From Clostridia bacterium (lineage in GTDB: Bacteria > Bacillota > Clostridia > Caldicoprobacterales > Caldicoprobacteraceae): a stretch of DNA of 64,000 bases. The DNA lies in NCBI GenBank assembly GCA_017577715.1, contig PKRC01000001.1, positions 124,001 through 188,000 of the forward strand, read 5' to 3'. The position numbers and the translations under genes are program-made. Shown piece after piece: positions 23,098 through 32,423 of this stretch (position 1 is the first letter of the stretch; every line of letters begins with the position of its first letter). Below the pieces are notes generated by a model. The model saw only the letters and a list, made by a program, of their open reading frames with translations, was not told the origin of the DNA and did no database searches.

Positions 23098-23454
23098 ATG
23101 GAGTATTTGAGGGCCTTTGTAGTTGGCGGTTTGATATGCGTTATCGGTCAGATACTCATCGATAAAACCAACCTGACGCCAGCTAGAATCCTGGTTTGTT
23201 TTGTGACGCTGGGTGCTATATTGACTGCCATAGGGGTGTATGAACCCATCGTAAAATTTGGCGGCGCAGGAGCTACCGTTCCGCTCCCGGGGTTTGGATA
23301 TACCCTTGCCAAAGGGGCAATGAAGGCAGTAGATGAGATGGGAGTTCTAGGCGCTTTTACGGGCGGCGTAAGGGCAGCTGCCGGAGGAATTACAGCAGCA
23401 GTGGTATTTGGCTATCTGGCAGCTGTACTGTTCAACCCGAAGATGAAGAGATAA
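23098..23454 (+). CDS. spoVAE: Stage V sporulation protein AE
   Basis: A 118-residue membrane protein related to SpoVAC, with GGLICVIGQILIDKT near the start and KFGGAGATVPLPGFG in the middle. It is the last gene of the operon, only 3 bases after spoVAD, and is followed at once by a terminator. The separate spoVAEa and spoVAF genes of Bacillus are absent here, as in many clostridia. Confidence 0.94.
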   Translation: MEYLRAFVVGGLICVIGQILIDKTNLTPARILVCFVTLGAILTAIGVYEPIVKFGGAGATVPLPGFGYTLAKGAMKAVDEMGVLGAFTGGVRAAAGGITAAVVFGYLAAVLFNPKMKR

Positions 23455-23497
23455 AAAAGAGGGGCACTTTAGTTTAGTACCCCTCTTTTTGTTGTTT
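23454..23497 (+). terminator. Terminator after spoVAE
   Basis: AAAAAGAGGGG (23454-23464) pairs with CCCCTCTTTTT (23480-23490) and is followed by GTTGTTTT. It lies between convergent spoVAE and the PBP gene and its A/T-flanked stem can act in both directions. Confidence 0.88.
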
Positions 23498-23538
23498 TCG
23501 CCTTTTTTGTTTTATGACATCATCGCTGAACGATGGCT

Positions 23539-26379
23539 TTAAGGGAATGGTGGAGAGGGTAGATATTGATATTCGTCTGAGGTTTCCTGCTCAAGTTGGC
23601 TGTCTAATGCCTCGAAGATAGTTTTTGAAAGCTCTGATAATTGGGCCATGCTTTGTTCTACGGGCCGTGGGTCGAACGGTGGCAGCTGGGTCAATGGCTG
23701 TTTACCTTCTGCAGGAGGTTCAACCGTTGCCTGATTGAAGCTGTTGAGCAGTGCTTCAATCGCCTTTTCGAGGGTGTTACGTTCTTTGTCGCTCAACTTA
23801 TCTTGGTACTTGGGATCTGACATTTTAGCACGTATCGAATTAATTAGTTCCTGTGCACGCCTGAACAGCTCTTCCTTGAGTTGCTGCGAATTATACCATT
23901 CCTGCGTATGCAGCTGGCAAAAGTATTGATTATCCTCGGGGTTGTTGTAGTCAAGGGTTGAAAAATCCACCATATCCTTAAACGCACCTGGCAGATACTT
24001 TTGTAGTTGATCATCGCTCAACTGCCGGAGGGGTGAATCTTCTGGCAATACAACCACCGATTTTTTAACCACGTGCTCCGTCGGACAGTATGGCGAGGCG
24101 ATTTTACCCGAGTATTGGCATATCTCGACTTCCTGGTGCACATCGCATTTGTCCTTTGGAACGGCTTCTACCGGAAACCACTCAGTTACCAGCCCATGGC
24201 CGCTTGCGTCGTTTTCGCACAGCGTACCGTTAGGCAGCTTGCCAGATACGCTGCACACGATGACGCGTACTACTCCTTCGGGCACTTTGTCATAAAATGG
24301 CTTGTTTTCGAGATTCTCATGTATAGGCTCCATTACCGCTTTCCACAGAGGAGCGGCATAATATCCTCCTTGAGTATCATCCTTTAAGGGTTTCCAAAGG
24401 TCGTGGCCTATCCATACGGTTGCTGTATAATAAGGGGTAAACCCAGCAAAGTACACGCCTTTGAAATCATTGAGGGTACCGGTTTTGCCCGCAATGTGCA
24501 TGGCCTTCTTAAACTTGGCTCTGCTACCAGTGCCGCTATTTACCACCGTTTCTAACCAGTCGGTCAGGATGAAAGCTGTGCTTTCCTTGAAGACCACCCT
24601 TTTTACCTGAATGTTATCCTTGTTGAGGATCTCATTTCCGTCTCTATCCAACACTTTGGTAAAGGATACGGGGGTTTGGTAAACTCCCTTATTGGCTATG
24701 GTGGCATATGCCGCTGCCATTTCGATCATGTTTATTCCGTCCTGGCCAAGGGCAAGGTTGGACACCGCTTTTTCGTTTACATATGGCGAACTGGTTATGC
24801 CCAATTCCAAAAGCTTTTCAGCTGAGTAATTGGGGCCCACGCGTTCCTTTACTATTCTGGCGGCTGCCACGTTTATGGAATTTTTTATGGCTGAGCGCGC
24901 ATCCACAAGCCCCCTGAATTTGCGGTCATAGTTGAGGGGATAGCCCCTGCCGTTCCATTGGTCTTCTAACCCCTTTATAGGTACCGGAACGTCTTCCAGT
25001 ATGATTCCACCGGGATAGCCAGCTTCGATGAAGGGCCCGTATACAGACAAGGGCTTTATGGCCGAACCTACAGCCAATGGCTGCATGACCCGGTTGGTCC
25101 AGAAGCGGCCTTGAGGAGGAGTTTTCCCGCCCACAATGGCCCGTATTTCTCCCGTTGTATGATCTATTACCACCGCTGCTGCCTGTGGCTGCTGTATTTC
25201 ATTCCCCTGACTATCCTTTATAACCTTGTCCTTGGGGTTGGCCAGAGGGGGGAGATTCTTGTAGTTGTATACCGCTTCTTCGACAGCTTTTTGTATCTCG
25301 GGATCAACTGTGGTATATATCTTAAGTCCGCCTTCTTGGATCAGCTTCATGGCCCTCTGGCGGCCCTCATCGCCCGTCCAGCCGTAATGTTCCATTAGCC
25401 TGTCGCGAACGTCCAGTATGACGTATTCCACGAAATACGGCATGGGATAGAGGGAGTTACGGGTGGACTCTTTTCTCACGTAGAACCCTTGTTCTTCAGG
25501 GGTTTTATTTGGGTCCAGCTTGGCTTCCTCGTATTGTTCCTTGGTGATGAAGCCGTTTTCGTACATAAGGCGCAGCACTAAGTTGGTGCGATTGTAGGTT
25601 ATCTCGGGCTTTCTACTGGGGTCATATAAATTCTTCCTAGGGTCATAATAGTACGGGTTTCTAAGTATCCCCGCCAGGACAGCGCACTCCCTCAATGTCA
25701 AATCCTTAAGGTCTTTCCCGAAATAATCCTGCGCCGCCGTCTTTACGCCATAGTTCCCGCTGCCAAAATAGCTGGTATTTAAGTATGCTTCTAGGATCTG
25801 CTCCTTGCTGTATTTCTGCTCAAGCTGAATGGCCAGGTAGGCTTCCTGGATTTTGCGCTTATAAGAGCGCTCTGGAGTCAGCAAGGTGTTCTTTATAAGC
25901 TGCTGGGTAATGGTGCTGGCGCCCTGTATGGACTCGTTGCGTAGGTTGTTTATAATGGCTCCCACCAGGCGTTTGAAATCAATACCATGATGGTAATAAA
26001 AGCGCACGTCCTCAACGGCTATGACGGCGTCCTGCAGCATCTTGGGGATTTCATCCAGCGAAGCCCACACGCGGTTTTCGAGGCCGTAGTATGGGGTGAT
26101 CAGATTGCCATATCTGTCATATATGAACGAAGTTTCGCTCTGGTTTTCGATGCGCTCCAGGTCTAGGGTTGGCGTAGCGTCAAGGTATCCTTTTGCTATG
26201 CCTAAGAATGCACCAAATCCTGCAAAGCCCAAGAGTATGAAGAGCACCAAAAACATCTTTAAGGTGGTGACCAGTACAGATAATATGAAATTGGGTTGTC
26301 GAGTTTCCTTTTTGAAATAGCCTTTTATTTTATTCGCATCCTTTTTCTGGCCTTTATTCTCTTTGTCGTTTTTCTTCAT
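23539..26379 (-). CDS. Penicillin-binding protein 1A, long form with Cys-rich C-terminal region
   Basis: A 946-residue class A PBP with an N-terminal membrane helix (~35-65). The glycosyltransferase has catalytic E123 in AVEDVRFYYHHG and STITQQ. The transpeptidase has S439-A-I-K, S501-I-N and K632-T-G-T. Beyond residue ~690 is an extension with several Cys (CSVSGKLPNGTLC, a CDVHQEVEICQYSG stretch, PYC) and a Gln/Glu-rich coiled tail. The start is ATG 26379 because GGAGG lies 6 bases upstream; an in-frame ATG at 26397 lacks an SD. Vegetative-type extended -10 promoter upstream. Paralogue of the PBP at 11.7 kb. Confidence 0.93.
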   Translation of the reverse strand: MKKNDKENKGQKKDANKIKGYFKKETRQPNFILSVLVTTLKMFLVLFILLGFAGFGAFLGIAKGYLDATPTLDLERIENQSETSFIYDRYGNLITPYYGLENRVWASLDEIPKMLQDAVIAVEDVRFYYHHGIDFKRLVGAIINNLRNESIQGASTITQQLIKNTLLTPERSYKRKIQEAYLAIQLEQKYSKEQILEAYLNTSYFGSGNYGVKTAAQDYFGKDLKDLTLRECAVLAGILRNPYYYDPRKNLYDPSRKPEITYNRTNLVLRLMYENGFITKEQYEEAKLDPNKTPEEQGFYVRKESTRNSLYPMPYFVEYVILDVRDRLMEHYGWTGDEGRQRAMKLIQEGGLKIYTTVDPEIQKAVEEAVYNYKNLPPLANPKDKVIKDSQGNEIQQPQAAAVVIDHTTGEIRAIVGGKTPPQGRFWTNRVMQPLAVGSAIKPLSVYGPFIEAGYPGGIILEDVPVPIKGLEDQWNGRGYPLNYDRKFRGLVDARSAIKNSINVAAARIVKERVGPNYSAEKLLELGITSSPYVNEKAVSNLALGQDGINMIEMAAAYATIANKGVYQTPVSFTKVLDRDGNEILNKDNIQVKRVVFKESTAFILTDWLETVVNSGTGSRAKFKKAMHIAGKTGTLNDFKGVYFAGFTPYYTATVWIGHDLWKPLKDDTQGGYYAAPLWKAVMEPIHENLENKPFYDKVPEGVVRVIVCSVSGKLPNGTLCENDASGHGLVTEWFPVEAVPKDKCDVHQEVEICQYSGKIASPYCPTEHVVKKSVVVLPEDSPLRQLSDDQLQKYLPGAFKDMVDFSTLDYNNPEDNQYFCQLHTQEWYNSQQLKEELFRRAQELINSIRAKMSDPKYQDKLSDKERNTLEKAIEALLNSFNQATVEPPAEGKQPLTQLPPFDPRPVEQSMAQLSELSKTIFEALDSQLEQETSDEYQYLPSPPFP

Positions 26380-26430
26380 TTTTGACCTCCAATACAAGGC
26401 AAGTGTTTAATGATAGTTTGGTTTTTTTAT

Positions 26431-26439
26431 ATTATAGCA
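26431..26439 (-). promoter_or_regulatory. Extended -10 promoter for the long PBP gene
   Basis: On the minus strand TGCTATAAT (26439 down to 26431) is a perfect extended -10, about 50 bases before the ATG at 26379. No good -35 is seen. Confidence 0.55.
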
Positions 26440-26580
26440 CAATCTTTATGAAAATCCTATTAAAATTGTAGCCTTCCATTTTAACATTGTATTACAAACC
26501 ATTTATTTTCCCAAATTGTGCAGATTTGAGTAACGATTTATCAATGCGGCTCATAAACTGTAGGGGAGGTGTGTACCTTC

Positions 26581-27246
26581 ATGAGGCGCCGGAGAGGAAC
26601 GTATACAATCTTCATTATTATATTGATGGCACTTGCGATAGCACTCATTATATTTCTGATCATAGATAGAGGGATAAAGCCCACTGTTATAGCCATGTCG
26701 GAAGCCCAGGTGAGATACATAGCCATAAAAGCTATGAACAACGCCGTTAAGAAGGTGCTCAATAGCGATATAAAGTATACCGACCTCATCAATGTGATGA
26801 CCGATAGAAACGGCAAAATATCGCTGATACAAGCCAACACCATCAGAATGAACGCCTTAGCCACAGAGACGTCCAGCCTCGCCCAGGAGGAGATCCGCTC
26901 CATGGGGGCTGAAGGCATCTACATACCTTTAGGATCCATATTCAACAGCAAGATATTGGCTGGCTTGGGGCCAAGGATCAAAGTCACCATCATACCAATA
27001 GGATCGGTGGCCATAGATTTTGCCACCGAGTTTGAAAATGCCGGCATAAATCAGACCCGCCACAAGATTTACATGGTGATGGAGGCCAACGTCCGCATAG
27101 TCGTTCCCCTGGGCAGCGACACTGCCAATATAAAGACGAGGGTTCCAATTACGGAAACCATAATCGTTGGGGATGTACCCGATTATTACATAAACGTGGA
27201 AGGGACGAAAGAGGAGGATATCTTAAACTTGGTACCGGGCCCGTAA
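26581..27246 (+). CDS. yunB: Sporulation protein YunB
   Basis: A 221-residue protein with a basic N terminus and one membrane helix (~9-30), the rest predicted outside the cytoplasm. YunB is a mother-cell sporulation protein of B. subtilis needed for normal spore formation; its biochemical role is not known. The conserved C-terminal half with IKVTIIPIGSVAIDF and VRIVVPLGSDTANIKTRVPITETIIVG is clear. ATG 26581 is preferred over GTG 26569, which lies inside the SD GGGGAGGT. No convincing sigma-E promoter was found. Confidence 0.9.
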   Translation: MRRRRGTYTIFIIILMALAIALIIFLIIDRGIKPTVIAMSEAQVRYIAIKAMNNAVKKVLNSDIKYTDLINVMTDRNGKISLIQANTIRMNALATETSSLAQEEIRSMGAEGIYIPLGSIFNSKILAGLGPRIKVTIIPIGSVAIDFATEFENAGINQTRHKIYMVMEANVRIVVPLGSDTANIKTRVPITETIIVGDVPDYYINVEGTKEEDILNLVPGP

Positions 27247-27285
27247 GATTAAAGCAGATAATTGGCATTTCACGGAAAAAAGCAA

Positions 27286-27314
27286 TTGACATATCATAGA
27301 GTTTGTTGTAAAAT
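27286..27314 (+). promoter_or_regulatory. Promoter of the serine biosynthesis operon
   Basis: A perfect TTGACA (27286-27291), 17 bases, TAAAAT (27309-27314). It starts the T-box leader. Confidence 0.82.
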
Positions 27315-27585
27315 TGACGATAAAATAAATATGGGAAAGACGATGAAGAGGAATAGTAAATAGGGAGCGAGCCTATTCAGAGAGGTAGCGGTTGGTGCGA
27401 GCTGCCAAGGCGGCCCTATTGAATCCACCTCGAAGTCGGTTGGGAAATAACCAATCCCGGTGAAGTCCGTTATCCTCAAATGAGGCCCGGACGCTTCCGG
27501 CCGAGATAAGGCGGATGTTTCTGGGCGAAACAAGGTGGCACCACGTGAAGATATTCCCGTCCTTGGCTTACAAGGACGGGTTTTT
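27315..27585 (+). promoter_or_regulatory. T-box riboswitch with serine (UCC) specifier
   Basis: The T-box signature AAGGTGGCACCACG is at 27532-27545, followed by the terminator stem CCCGTCCTTG (27556-27565) with CAAGGACGGG (27571-27580) and a T-run. Stem I has the expected specifier arrangement GAA-TCC-ACC, with TCC at 27424-27426 just before the ACCTC that closes the helix. TCC is a serine codon, matching the downstream aminotransferase and serA. Uncharged serine tRNA would pair with the specifier and the UGGCA bulge and allow read-through. Family knowledge plus direct motif reading. It fills the 378-base gap between yunB and the aminotransferase. Confidence 0.94.
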
Positions 27586-27624
27586 CAATTTTTGTAAAAT
27601 TTTTTAAAGAGGAGGTAATGGCAA

Positions 27625-28773
27625 GTGAGGAAAGATAAGTTACTCATGACACCAGGGCCTACCATGATTCCCCATCGGGTTAGAGAGACCATGGCGAGGC
27701 AGATCATTCACCATCGCACTAAGGAGTTCGAGCGTTACTTTGTCAGGATGAATGAAAGCCTCAAAAAGGTGTTTCAGACCAACAACCAGGTGCTTACCTT
27801 GGTATCGTCTGGGACGGGCGGTATGGAGGCTGCGGTGGCCAACGCGTTTTCTCCCGGGGATAAGGTATTGGTGGTCAGCACGGGGGTGTTTGGCGATCGG
27901 TTTGTCAAGATAGCCACTCGATTTGGGTTGGACGTTAAAGTCATGAGCGTTCCGTGGGGGCGTGGCGCTGATCCGGAAGATATAAAAAAATTCCTGGACG
28001 GTCCCGAAGGCGATGGGATAAAAGGCGTGTTTGTCACCCATAACGAGACTTCTACTGGCGTAGCCAATGATATAAAGGGCATTGGAGAGGTGCTAAAAGG
28101 CCGTGATTGCCTGTACATCGTGGATGCCATAAGCTCCCTTGGCGGGATGGAGGTCAAGACCGACGAGTGGGGAATAGATATGGTGATTGCCGGTTCGCAG
28201 AAAGCCCTGATGTTACCCCCCGGGTTGGCCTTTGTAAGCGTGAGCGAAAAAGCCTGGAATGCCATTGAAAAATCCAAGCTGCCCAAATTCTACTTCGATT
28301 TTTTGGCATATAGGAAGTCTTTAAATGACAATACCACACCCTATACCACCGCTGTGAGCCTGGTGATAGCAGCCAGCGAATCGCTGGACATGATACTTGA
28401 GGAAGGGCTGGAGAACATCTTCGCACGGCACAAAAACTTAGCTGAAGCGTGCAGGGCTGCTGTTAAGGCTTTGGGGTTGGAGCTGTTTGCAGATGAGAGG
28501 TACGCCTCGGACCTCATCACTTCTATCAAGGCGCCCGAAGGGATAGATATAGACCAGGTGCGCAAGACCATGAACCTGCAGTACGACATAATGGTAACGG
28601 GTGGGCAGCAACATCTCAAAGGAAAGATCATGCGCATCGGCCATATGGGCTATGTGGATGGATTTGACCTTTTAAAGACCATTACCGCTTTGGAATTGTC
28701 CTTGTTGAAGGCAGGCTACAAGCTGGAGCTTGGGGCAGGCGTAACAGCTGCTCTCAAAACGCTGAAGATGTGA
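27625..28773 (+). CDS. Class V aminotransferase, probable phosphoserine/serine-pyruvate aminotransferase
   Basis: A 382-residue PLP enzyme of the alanine-glyoxylate/serine-pyruvate group. The Schiff-base lysine is K193 in AGSQKAL; LVSSGTGGMEAA and the VDAISSLGG Asp complete the PLP site. It is not a classical SerC but is coupled to serA under a serine T-box. The simplest reading is that it does the phosphohydroxypyruvate transamination step; that substrate assignment is inference. GTG 27625 follows GGAGG. The stop is 10 bases before the serA start. Confidence 0.9.
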   Translation: MRKDKLLMTPGPTMIPHRVRETMARQIIHHRTKEFERYFVRMNESLKKVFQTNNQVLTLVSSGTGGMEAAVANAFSPGDKVLVVSTGVFGDRFVKIATRFGLDVKVMSVPWGRGADPEDIKKFLDGPEGDGIKGVFVTHNETSTGVANDIKGIGEVLKGRDCLYIVDAISSLGGMEVKTDEWGIDMVIAGSQKALMLPPGLAFVSVSEKAWNAIEKSKLPKFYFDFLAYRKSLNDNTTPYTTAVSLVIAASESLDMILEEGLENIFARHKNLAEACRAAVKALGLELFADERYASDLITSIKAPEGIDIDQVRKTMNLQYDIMVTGGQQHLKGKIMRIGHMGYVDGFDLLKTITALELSLLKAGYKLELGAGVTAALKTLKM

Positions 28774-28783
28774 GGTGGTTTTG

Positions 28784-30379
28784 GTGAAGATACTTGTAAC
28801 CGAAAAAATAGCTAAAAGTGGTATTGAGCTGTTGCGTAACGATTTTGAAGTGGATGAGCGCACAGACCTTACCCCCCAGGCGCTGCTGGAGTGCATAGGC
28901 GAATACGATGCCCTCATCGTTAGGAGCGCTACAAAGGTAAACGCCGAGGTCATAGAGAGAGGGGTTAACCTCAAGGTGATCGGCCGTGCCGGTACGGGGG
29001 TAGACAACATCGACGTTGAAACGGCCACCAGAAAGGGGATCATAGTGGTAAACACCCCCGAAAGCAACAATATATCCACCGCAGAGCATACCATTGCTTT
29101 GATGTTGGCCCTGGCGCGAAACATACCACAAGCCTACACTACTTTAAAGGGCGGTAAATGGATACGCAGCAAATTCAAGGGAGTGGAGCTTTATAATAAG
29201 ACGGTGGTGATACTGGGTCTGGGTAGAATAGGCTCCAACGTGGCAACCAGGCTAAAAGCCCTGGGCATGAACGTTATGGGGTATGACCCATATATAACCG
29301 ATGAGAGGTTTGAAAAGCTGGGCGTCAAGCGACTAAATTCCATCGAAGAAGTTATGGCGGTGGCCGATTTCATAACTATACACCTTCCCAAGACCGAAGA
29401 GACGATAGGCATAATAGGTGAGAAGGAGCTTGCCATGGCAAAGCCAAACTTGAGGATAATAAACTGCGCGCGCGGCGGGCTGGTGGATGAAGAGGCCCTA
29501 TACCAAGCGTTGAAGAGCGGCAGAATCGCCGGTGCGGCCATCGACGTGTTCCAAAACGAACCAAAGGAGATGCCGGGCGGTGCTGAGTTTTACCATAAGC
29601 TGCTGGAGCTAGAAAACGTCATATACACGCCCCATCTTGGAGCTTCTACCGAGGAGGCTCAAGAAAACGTGGGGCTGGAGATCGCAAAGCAGGTATCCCA
29701 GGCACTAAAGGGCAACATAGTCAATGCAGTGAACTTGCACGGGCTTCACATCCGCAATATACATGCCCTGTCGCCTTTCCTGAAGCTGGCTGAAATAATG
29801 GGAAGGCTGTACTACCGGGCAGAAAAGCTCCCCGTACAGAAGGTCGAGATAATATACAGCGGGGATATAGCCAAGCAGGAGACCAAGATAATCACCCTTT
29901 CATATCTGTCGGGGTTGCTTGGATCCATCATAGAGGAGCGGGTCAACTTCGTGAACGTGGAGATGCTCATAAAGGACAGGGGCATTGAGGTGATAGAGAG
30001 CATCAGGAGCGAGGTGGACCATTACACCAATTTGATAACGGTAAAGGTCACCAATAGCAAGAAGGAGATCACCTTTGCAGGCACCGTATTTGGCAAGGAC
30101 GGGATAAGGATAGTCAATTTCGGCGGATACGAGGTGGATTTCGAGCCCACGCCCTATATGCTGGTCATACAGAATTACGACAGGCCTGGGGTTATAGGCA
30201 AGATAGGCACCATACTGGGCAACGAAAACGTCAACATCGAGACCATGAGGGTCAGCCAGAATCGCAAGGAAGGCAAGGCTTTGATGGTACTCAACGTAGA
30301 CCAGGAAGTCAGCCTTCAGGCTTTGAAGCAGATCGAGATGCTGGATAACGTTTTAAGAGTAAGCTTCATAAAATTATGA
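28784..30379 (+). CDS. serA: D-3-phosphoglycerate dehydrogenase
   Basis: A 531-residue NAD-dependent dehydrogenase for the first step of serine synthesis. Residues ~1-310 hold substrate and NAD domains (GLGRIGSN dinucleotide motif, NCARGGLVDE with the catalytic Arg, and the PHLGASTEEAQ histidine), followed by the ASB intervening domain and a C-terminal ACT domain (~455-531, QNYDRPGVIGKIG). It is the long form, usually serine-sensitive. GTG 28784 gives the usual MKILVTEKI start and has AGGTGG 5 bases upstream; GTG 28775 overlaps that SD. Confidence 0.95.
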   Translation: MKILVTEKIAKSGIELLRNDFEVDERTDLTPQALLECIGEYDALIVRSATKVNAEVIERGVNLKVIGRAGTGVDNIDVETATRKGIIVVNTPESNNISTAEHTIALMLALARNIPQAYTTLKGGKWIRSKFKGVELYNKTVVILGLGRIGSNVATRLKALGMNVMGYDPYITDERFEKLGVKRLNSIEEVMAVADFITIHLPKTEETIGIIGEKELAMAKPNLRIINCARGGLVDEEALYQALKSGRIAGAAIDVFQNEPKEMPGGAEFYHKLLELENVIYTPHLGASTEEAQENVGLEIAKQVSQALKGNIVNAVNLHGLHIRNIHALSPFLKLAEIMGRLYYRAEKLPVQKVEIIYSGDIAKQETKIITLSYLSGLLGSIIEERVNFVNVEMLIKDRGIEVIESIRSEVDHYTNLITVKVTNSKKEITFAGTVFGKDGIRIVNFGGYEVDFEPTPYMLVIQNYDRPGVIGKIGTILGNENVNIETMRVSQNRKEGKALMVLNVDQEVSLQALKQIEMLDNVLRVSFIKL

Positions 30380-30399
30380 TTTTTTGAAATTCATAAAAT

Positions 30400-30426
30400 C
30401 CGGCTCAATGCCGGCTTTATTTTTGC
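30400..30426 (+). terminator. Terminator after serA
   Basis: CCGGC (30400-30404) and GCCGG (30410-30414) with flanking A/T pairs form a short GC-rich stem over TCAAT, followed by CTTTATTTTTG. Confidence 0.8.
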
Positions 30427-30466
30427 CAAAAATTAAGTTTGCCTCTACCGTCATCTTTTTTTAAGG

Positions 30467-31078
30467 TTGAGGGATAATAAAGAATACACAGCGAATAAAA
30501 ATGGGGTCGATGCCAATGGGGATGCTTGGAAAATGCTGCAGGGGATGAAAAGAGGGAGACTTTTAGGGTTGCCCGTCATATCCGCCAGGACGGGCAAGAA
30601 GATAGGCGTTGTGGTGGATATCATATTTAAACCTGGACATCAAAAGATAAAAGGGTTGCTGGTGTCCAGCGAGGGCTTTGTGGAAAGAAAGATGCATATT
30701 CCTCTTGAACGGGTGCGGACCATAGGCAGGCACGCGGTCATAGTGGATGAGCCCCTGCAAAACGATGAAGGTTTTGGAGCTTTGCCCATGGAAGGGGACG
30801 AGGAGTATGGCAATAGGATTTTGGGACGCCAGCTTTTGAGAGGGGACGGGCAGGAAGTAGGGCTTATCAGCGATATAATACTAGACCCCAATGACGGTAC
30901 AATAGAAGGCTTTGAAATCTCCAGAGGGCTCATAGATGACCTATTGGAAGGGCGGTACGTCCTGCCATATGACGCATCCAATAGCATAAACGAAGATGCG
31001 GTGATCGTATCTATGGAACAGGTCCAGCAGCTAAAGGCATACAATAGAGGGATCAAAACTTTACTGGATATCAAATAA
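30467..31078 (+). CDS. PRC-barrel domain protein, YrrD-like
   Basis: A protein of up to 203 residues with two PRC-barrel domains (~30-95 and ~115-190; cores GKKIGVVVDIIFKPG and GQEVGLISDIILDP). PRC barrels are small beta domains in RNA-processing and photosynthetic proteins; the function here is unknown. Position upstream of the AI-2E permease and alaS parallels B. subtilis yrrD. The start is uncertain: TTG 30467 has no spaced SD, and ATG 30533 or 30545 would remove an unstructured lead of ~22-26 residues. Confidence 0.8.
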   Translation: MRDNKEYTANKNGVDANGDAWKMLQGMKRGRLLGLPVISARTGKKIGVVVDIIFKPGHQKIKGLLVSSEGFVERKMHIPLERVRTIGRHAVIVDEPLQNDEGFGALPMEGDEEYGNRILGRQLLRGDGQEVGLISDIILDPNDGTIEGFEISRGLIDDLLEGRYVLPYDASNSINEDAVIVSMEQVQQLKAYNRGIKTLLDIK

Positions 31079-31104
31079 ATTTGCAAGAAGGGAGTGGGAT
31101 GCTG

Positions 31105-31284
31105 ATGAACAAGTATCTAAGGGGCTTTATAGCAGGCAGCATGGTGGGCATTGCAGCCAGCATGCTTTTAATGTCCGATAGGGACAGCGATATCAAACGA
31201 AAACTTCTGAATGGCAAGAGTATCATGGACAGCGCTTCTCAGGTAATGGCTAGCATGCTGTCAGAAATGAAGGGAAGGAAATAA
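31105..31284 (+). CDS. Small YtxH-like membrane protein
   Basis: A 59-residue protein with an N-terminal Gly/Ala/Met-rich membrane segment (YLRGFIAGSMVGIAASMLLM) and a short polar helix, the layout of YtxH-type small proteins. The assignment is by shape only. AAGGGAG at 31088-31094 is 10 bases before ATG 31105; ATG 31099 is an alternative. It follows the PRC-barrel gene by 26 bases and ends at a hairpin. Confidence 0.72.
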   Translation: MNKYLRGFIAGSMVGIAASMLLMSDRDSDIKRKLLNGKSIMDSASQVMASMLSEMKGRK

Positions 31285-31288
31285 ATAG

Positions 31289-31311
31289 AGGCCCGGAAAC
31301 GGGCCTATTTT
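31289..31311 (+). terminator. Terminator hairpin after the YtxH-like gene
   Basis: AGGCCCG (31289-31295) pairs with CGGGCCT (31300-31306) around a GAAA tetraloop, followed by ATTTTA. The stem is strong but the T-run is short. Confidence 0.7.
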
Positions 31312-31345
31312 ACATACTAAAACAAAACAGGGTGGAGGCTGGCAT

Positions 31346-32392
31346 GTGAAGGCGTACAGGGTTTATATCATCTTGGGAGCAGCATTTTTGGTATTTTTCA
31401 CCTTGCTGTTTGCCGTGGTTTCCAATTGGGGGAAATTATCAAGCGTGTTACGCGTTATTTTCTTTGCAATCATAATTTCCTATATCCTGGTTCCTGTAAG
31501 CGAGTGGCTGGAGAGATTTATGCCCAGAAATGTTGCCATAATAGCGTTATTTGGCGGCGTAGCACTTTTGCTGGTAGCCATTGGGTTTTTGGTCGTACCG
31601 CCTTTCATAAAGCAGGTCATCTCTTTGAGCGAATACATACCGGAATATGCTCGCCAGTTGAAACAATTGGCTGCCGGTTTTCAGTCGAGGCTCAAAAAAA
31701 TGGGGCTACCTTATGGCGTGCAGCAGGCCATGGATGAGGCCATAGAGGATATACAGAGGCGACTGGTTGAGATCATGCGGCATACCCTTGAAAGGTTTAT
31801 GGGCGGTGCCTCTGGCTTATCTGAAGCCTTTATGATCCCAGTGCTGAGCTTTTATTTTTTAAAGGACAGGAAATACTTCAAAAGATTGATGGTCAACCTC
31901 ATTCCCCTTCGGTACAGGAAGGGCATAATGCGCACCTTCTCGGAGGTCCATTACATTCTAAATCGCTTTATAAGAAGCCAGATCATCGTATCGTTGGTCA
32001 TATGGGCTTTTACCACCATAGGATTTCTTATCGTCGGGATACCTTATGCCTTGCTCCTGGGGGTTGTGGCTGGCATATTTGAGATCATACCGTATTTTGG
32101 ACCGTGGCTAGGGGCGGTACCGGCTGTGGTAATCACCTTGCTCAATGCTCCATCCAAGCTGATCTGGACCATAGTAGTGACGGTAGCCGTCCAGCAGCTG
32201 GAGGGTAGCTTTATTACCCCTAAGATTATGGGCGACCACGTAGGGCTTCATCCCGTATATATAATACTGTCATTGTGGATTGGCGGGATGTTTTTTGGAA
32301 TAATGGGCATGCTTCTGGCCGTGCCTGTGGTGCTCATAATACGGGTTATAGTGAAAAACATATATTTAAGCATAGTGACTACCTCACACTAA
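31346..32392 (+). CDS. AI-2E/PerM-family permease (YrrI-like)
   Basis: A 348-residue polytopic membrane protein of the AI-2E transporter superfamily with about eight helices. The conserved GIFEIIPYFGPWLGAVPA segment is near residue 245 and the PKIMGDHVGLHP motif near 295. Substrates differ in this family and need not be autoinducer 2. Upstream of alaS, as yrrI is in B. subtilis, so the order is conserved. GTG 31346 with GGAGG about 8 bases upstream. Confidence 0.88.
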   Translation: MKAYRVYIILGAAFLVFFTLLFAVVSNWGKLSSVLRVIFFAIIISYILVPVSEWLERFMPRNVAIIALFGGVALLLVAIGFLVVPPFIKQVISLSEYIPEYARQLKQLAAGFQSRLKKMGLPYGVQQAMDEAIEDIQRRLVEIMRHTLERFMGGASGLSEAFMIPVLSFYFLKDRKYFKRLMVNLIPLRYRKGIMRTFSEVHYILNRFIRSQIIVSLVIWAFTTIGFLIVGIPYALLLGVVAGIFEIIPYFGPWLGAVPAVVITLLNAPSKLIWTIVVTVAVQQLEGSFITPKIMGDHVGLHPVYIILSLWIGGMFFGIMGMLLAVPVVLIIRVIVKNIYLSIVTTSH

Positions 32393-32423
32393 GCGATAGC
32401 TTTAAAAGCAGAATTTGACATAA

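Noticed and set aside
26552-26559. CATAAACT as a sigma-E -10 box for yunB.
   Set aside because: No -35 at the correct distance, and transcription would begin within the SD.
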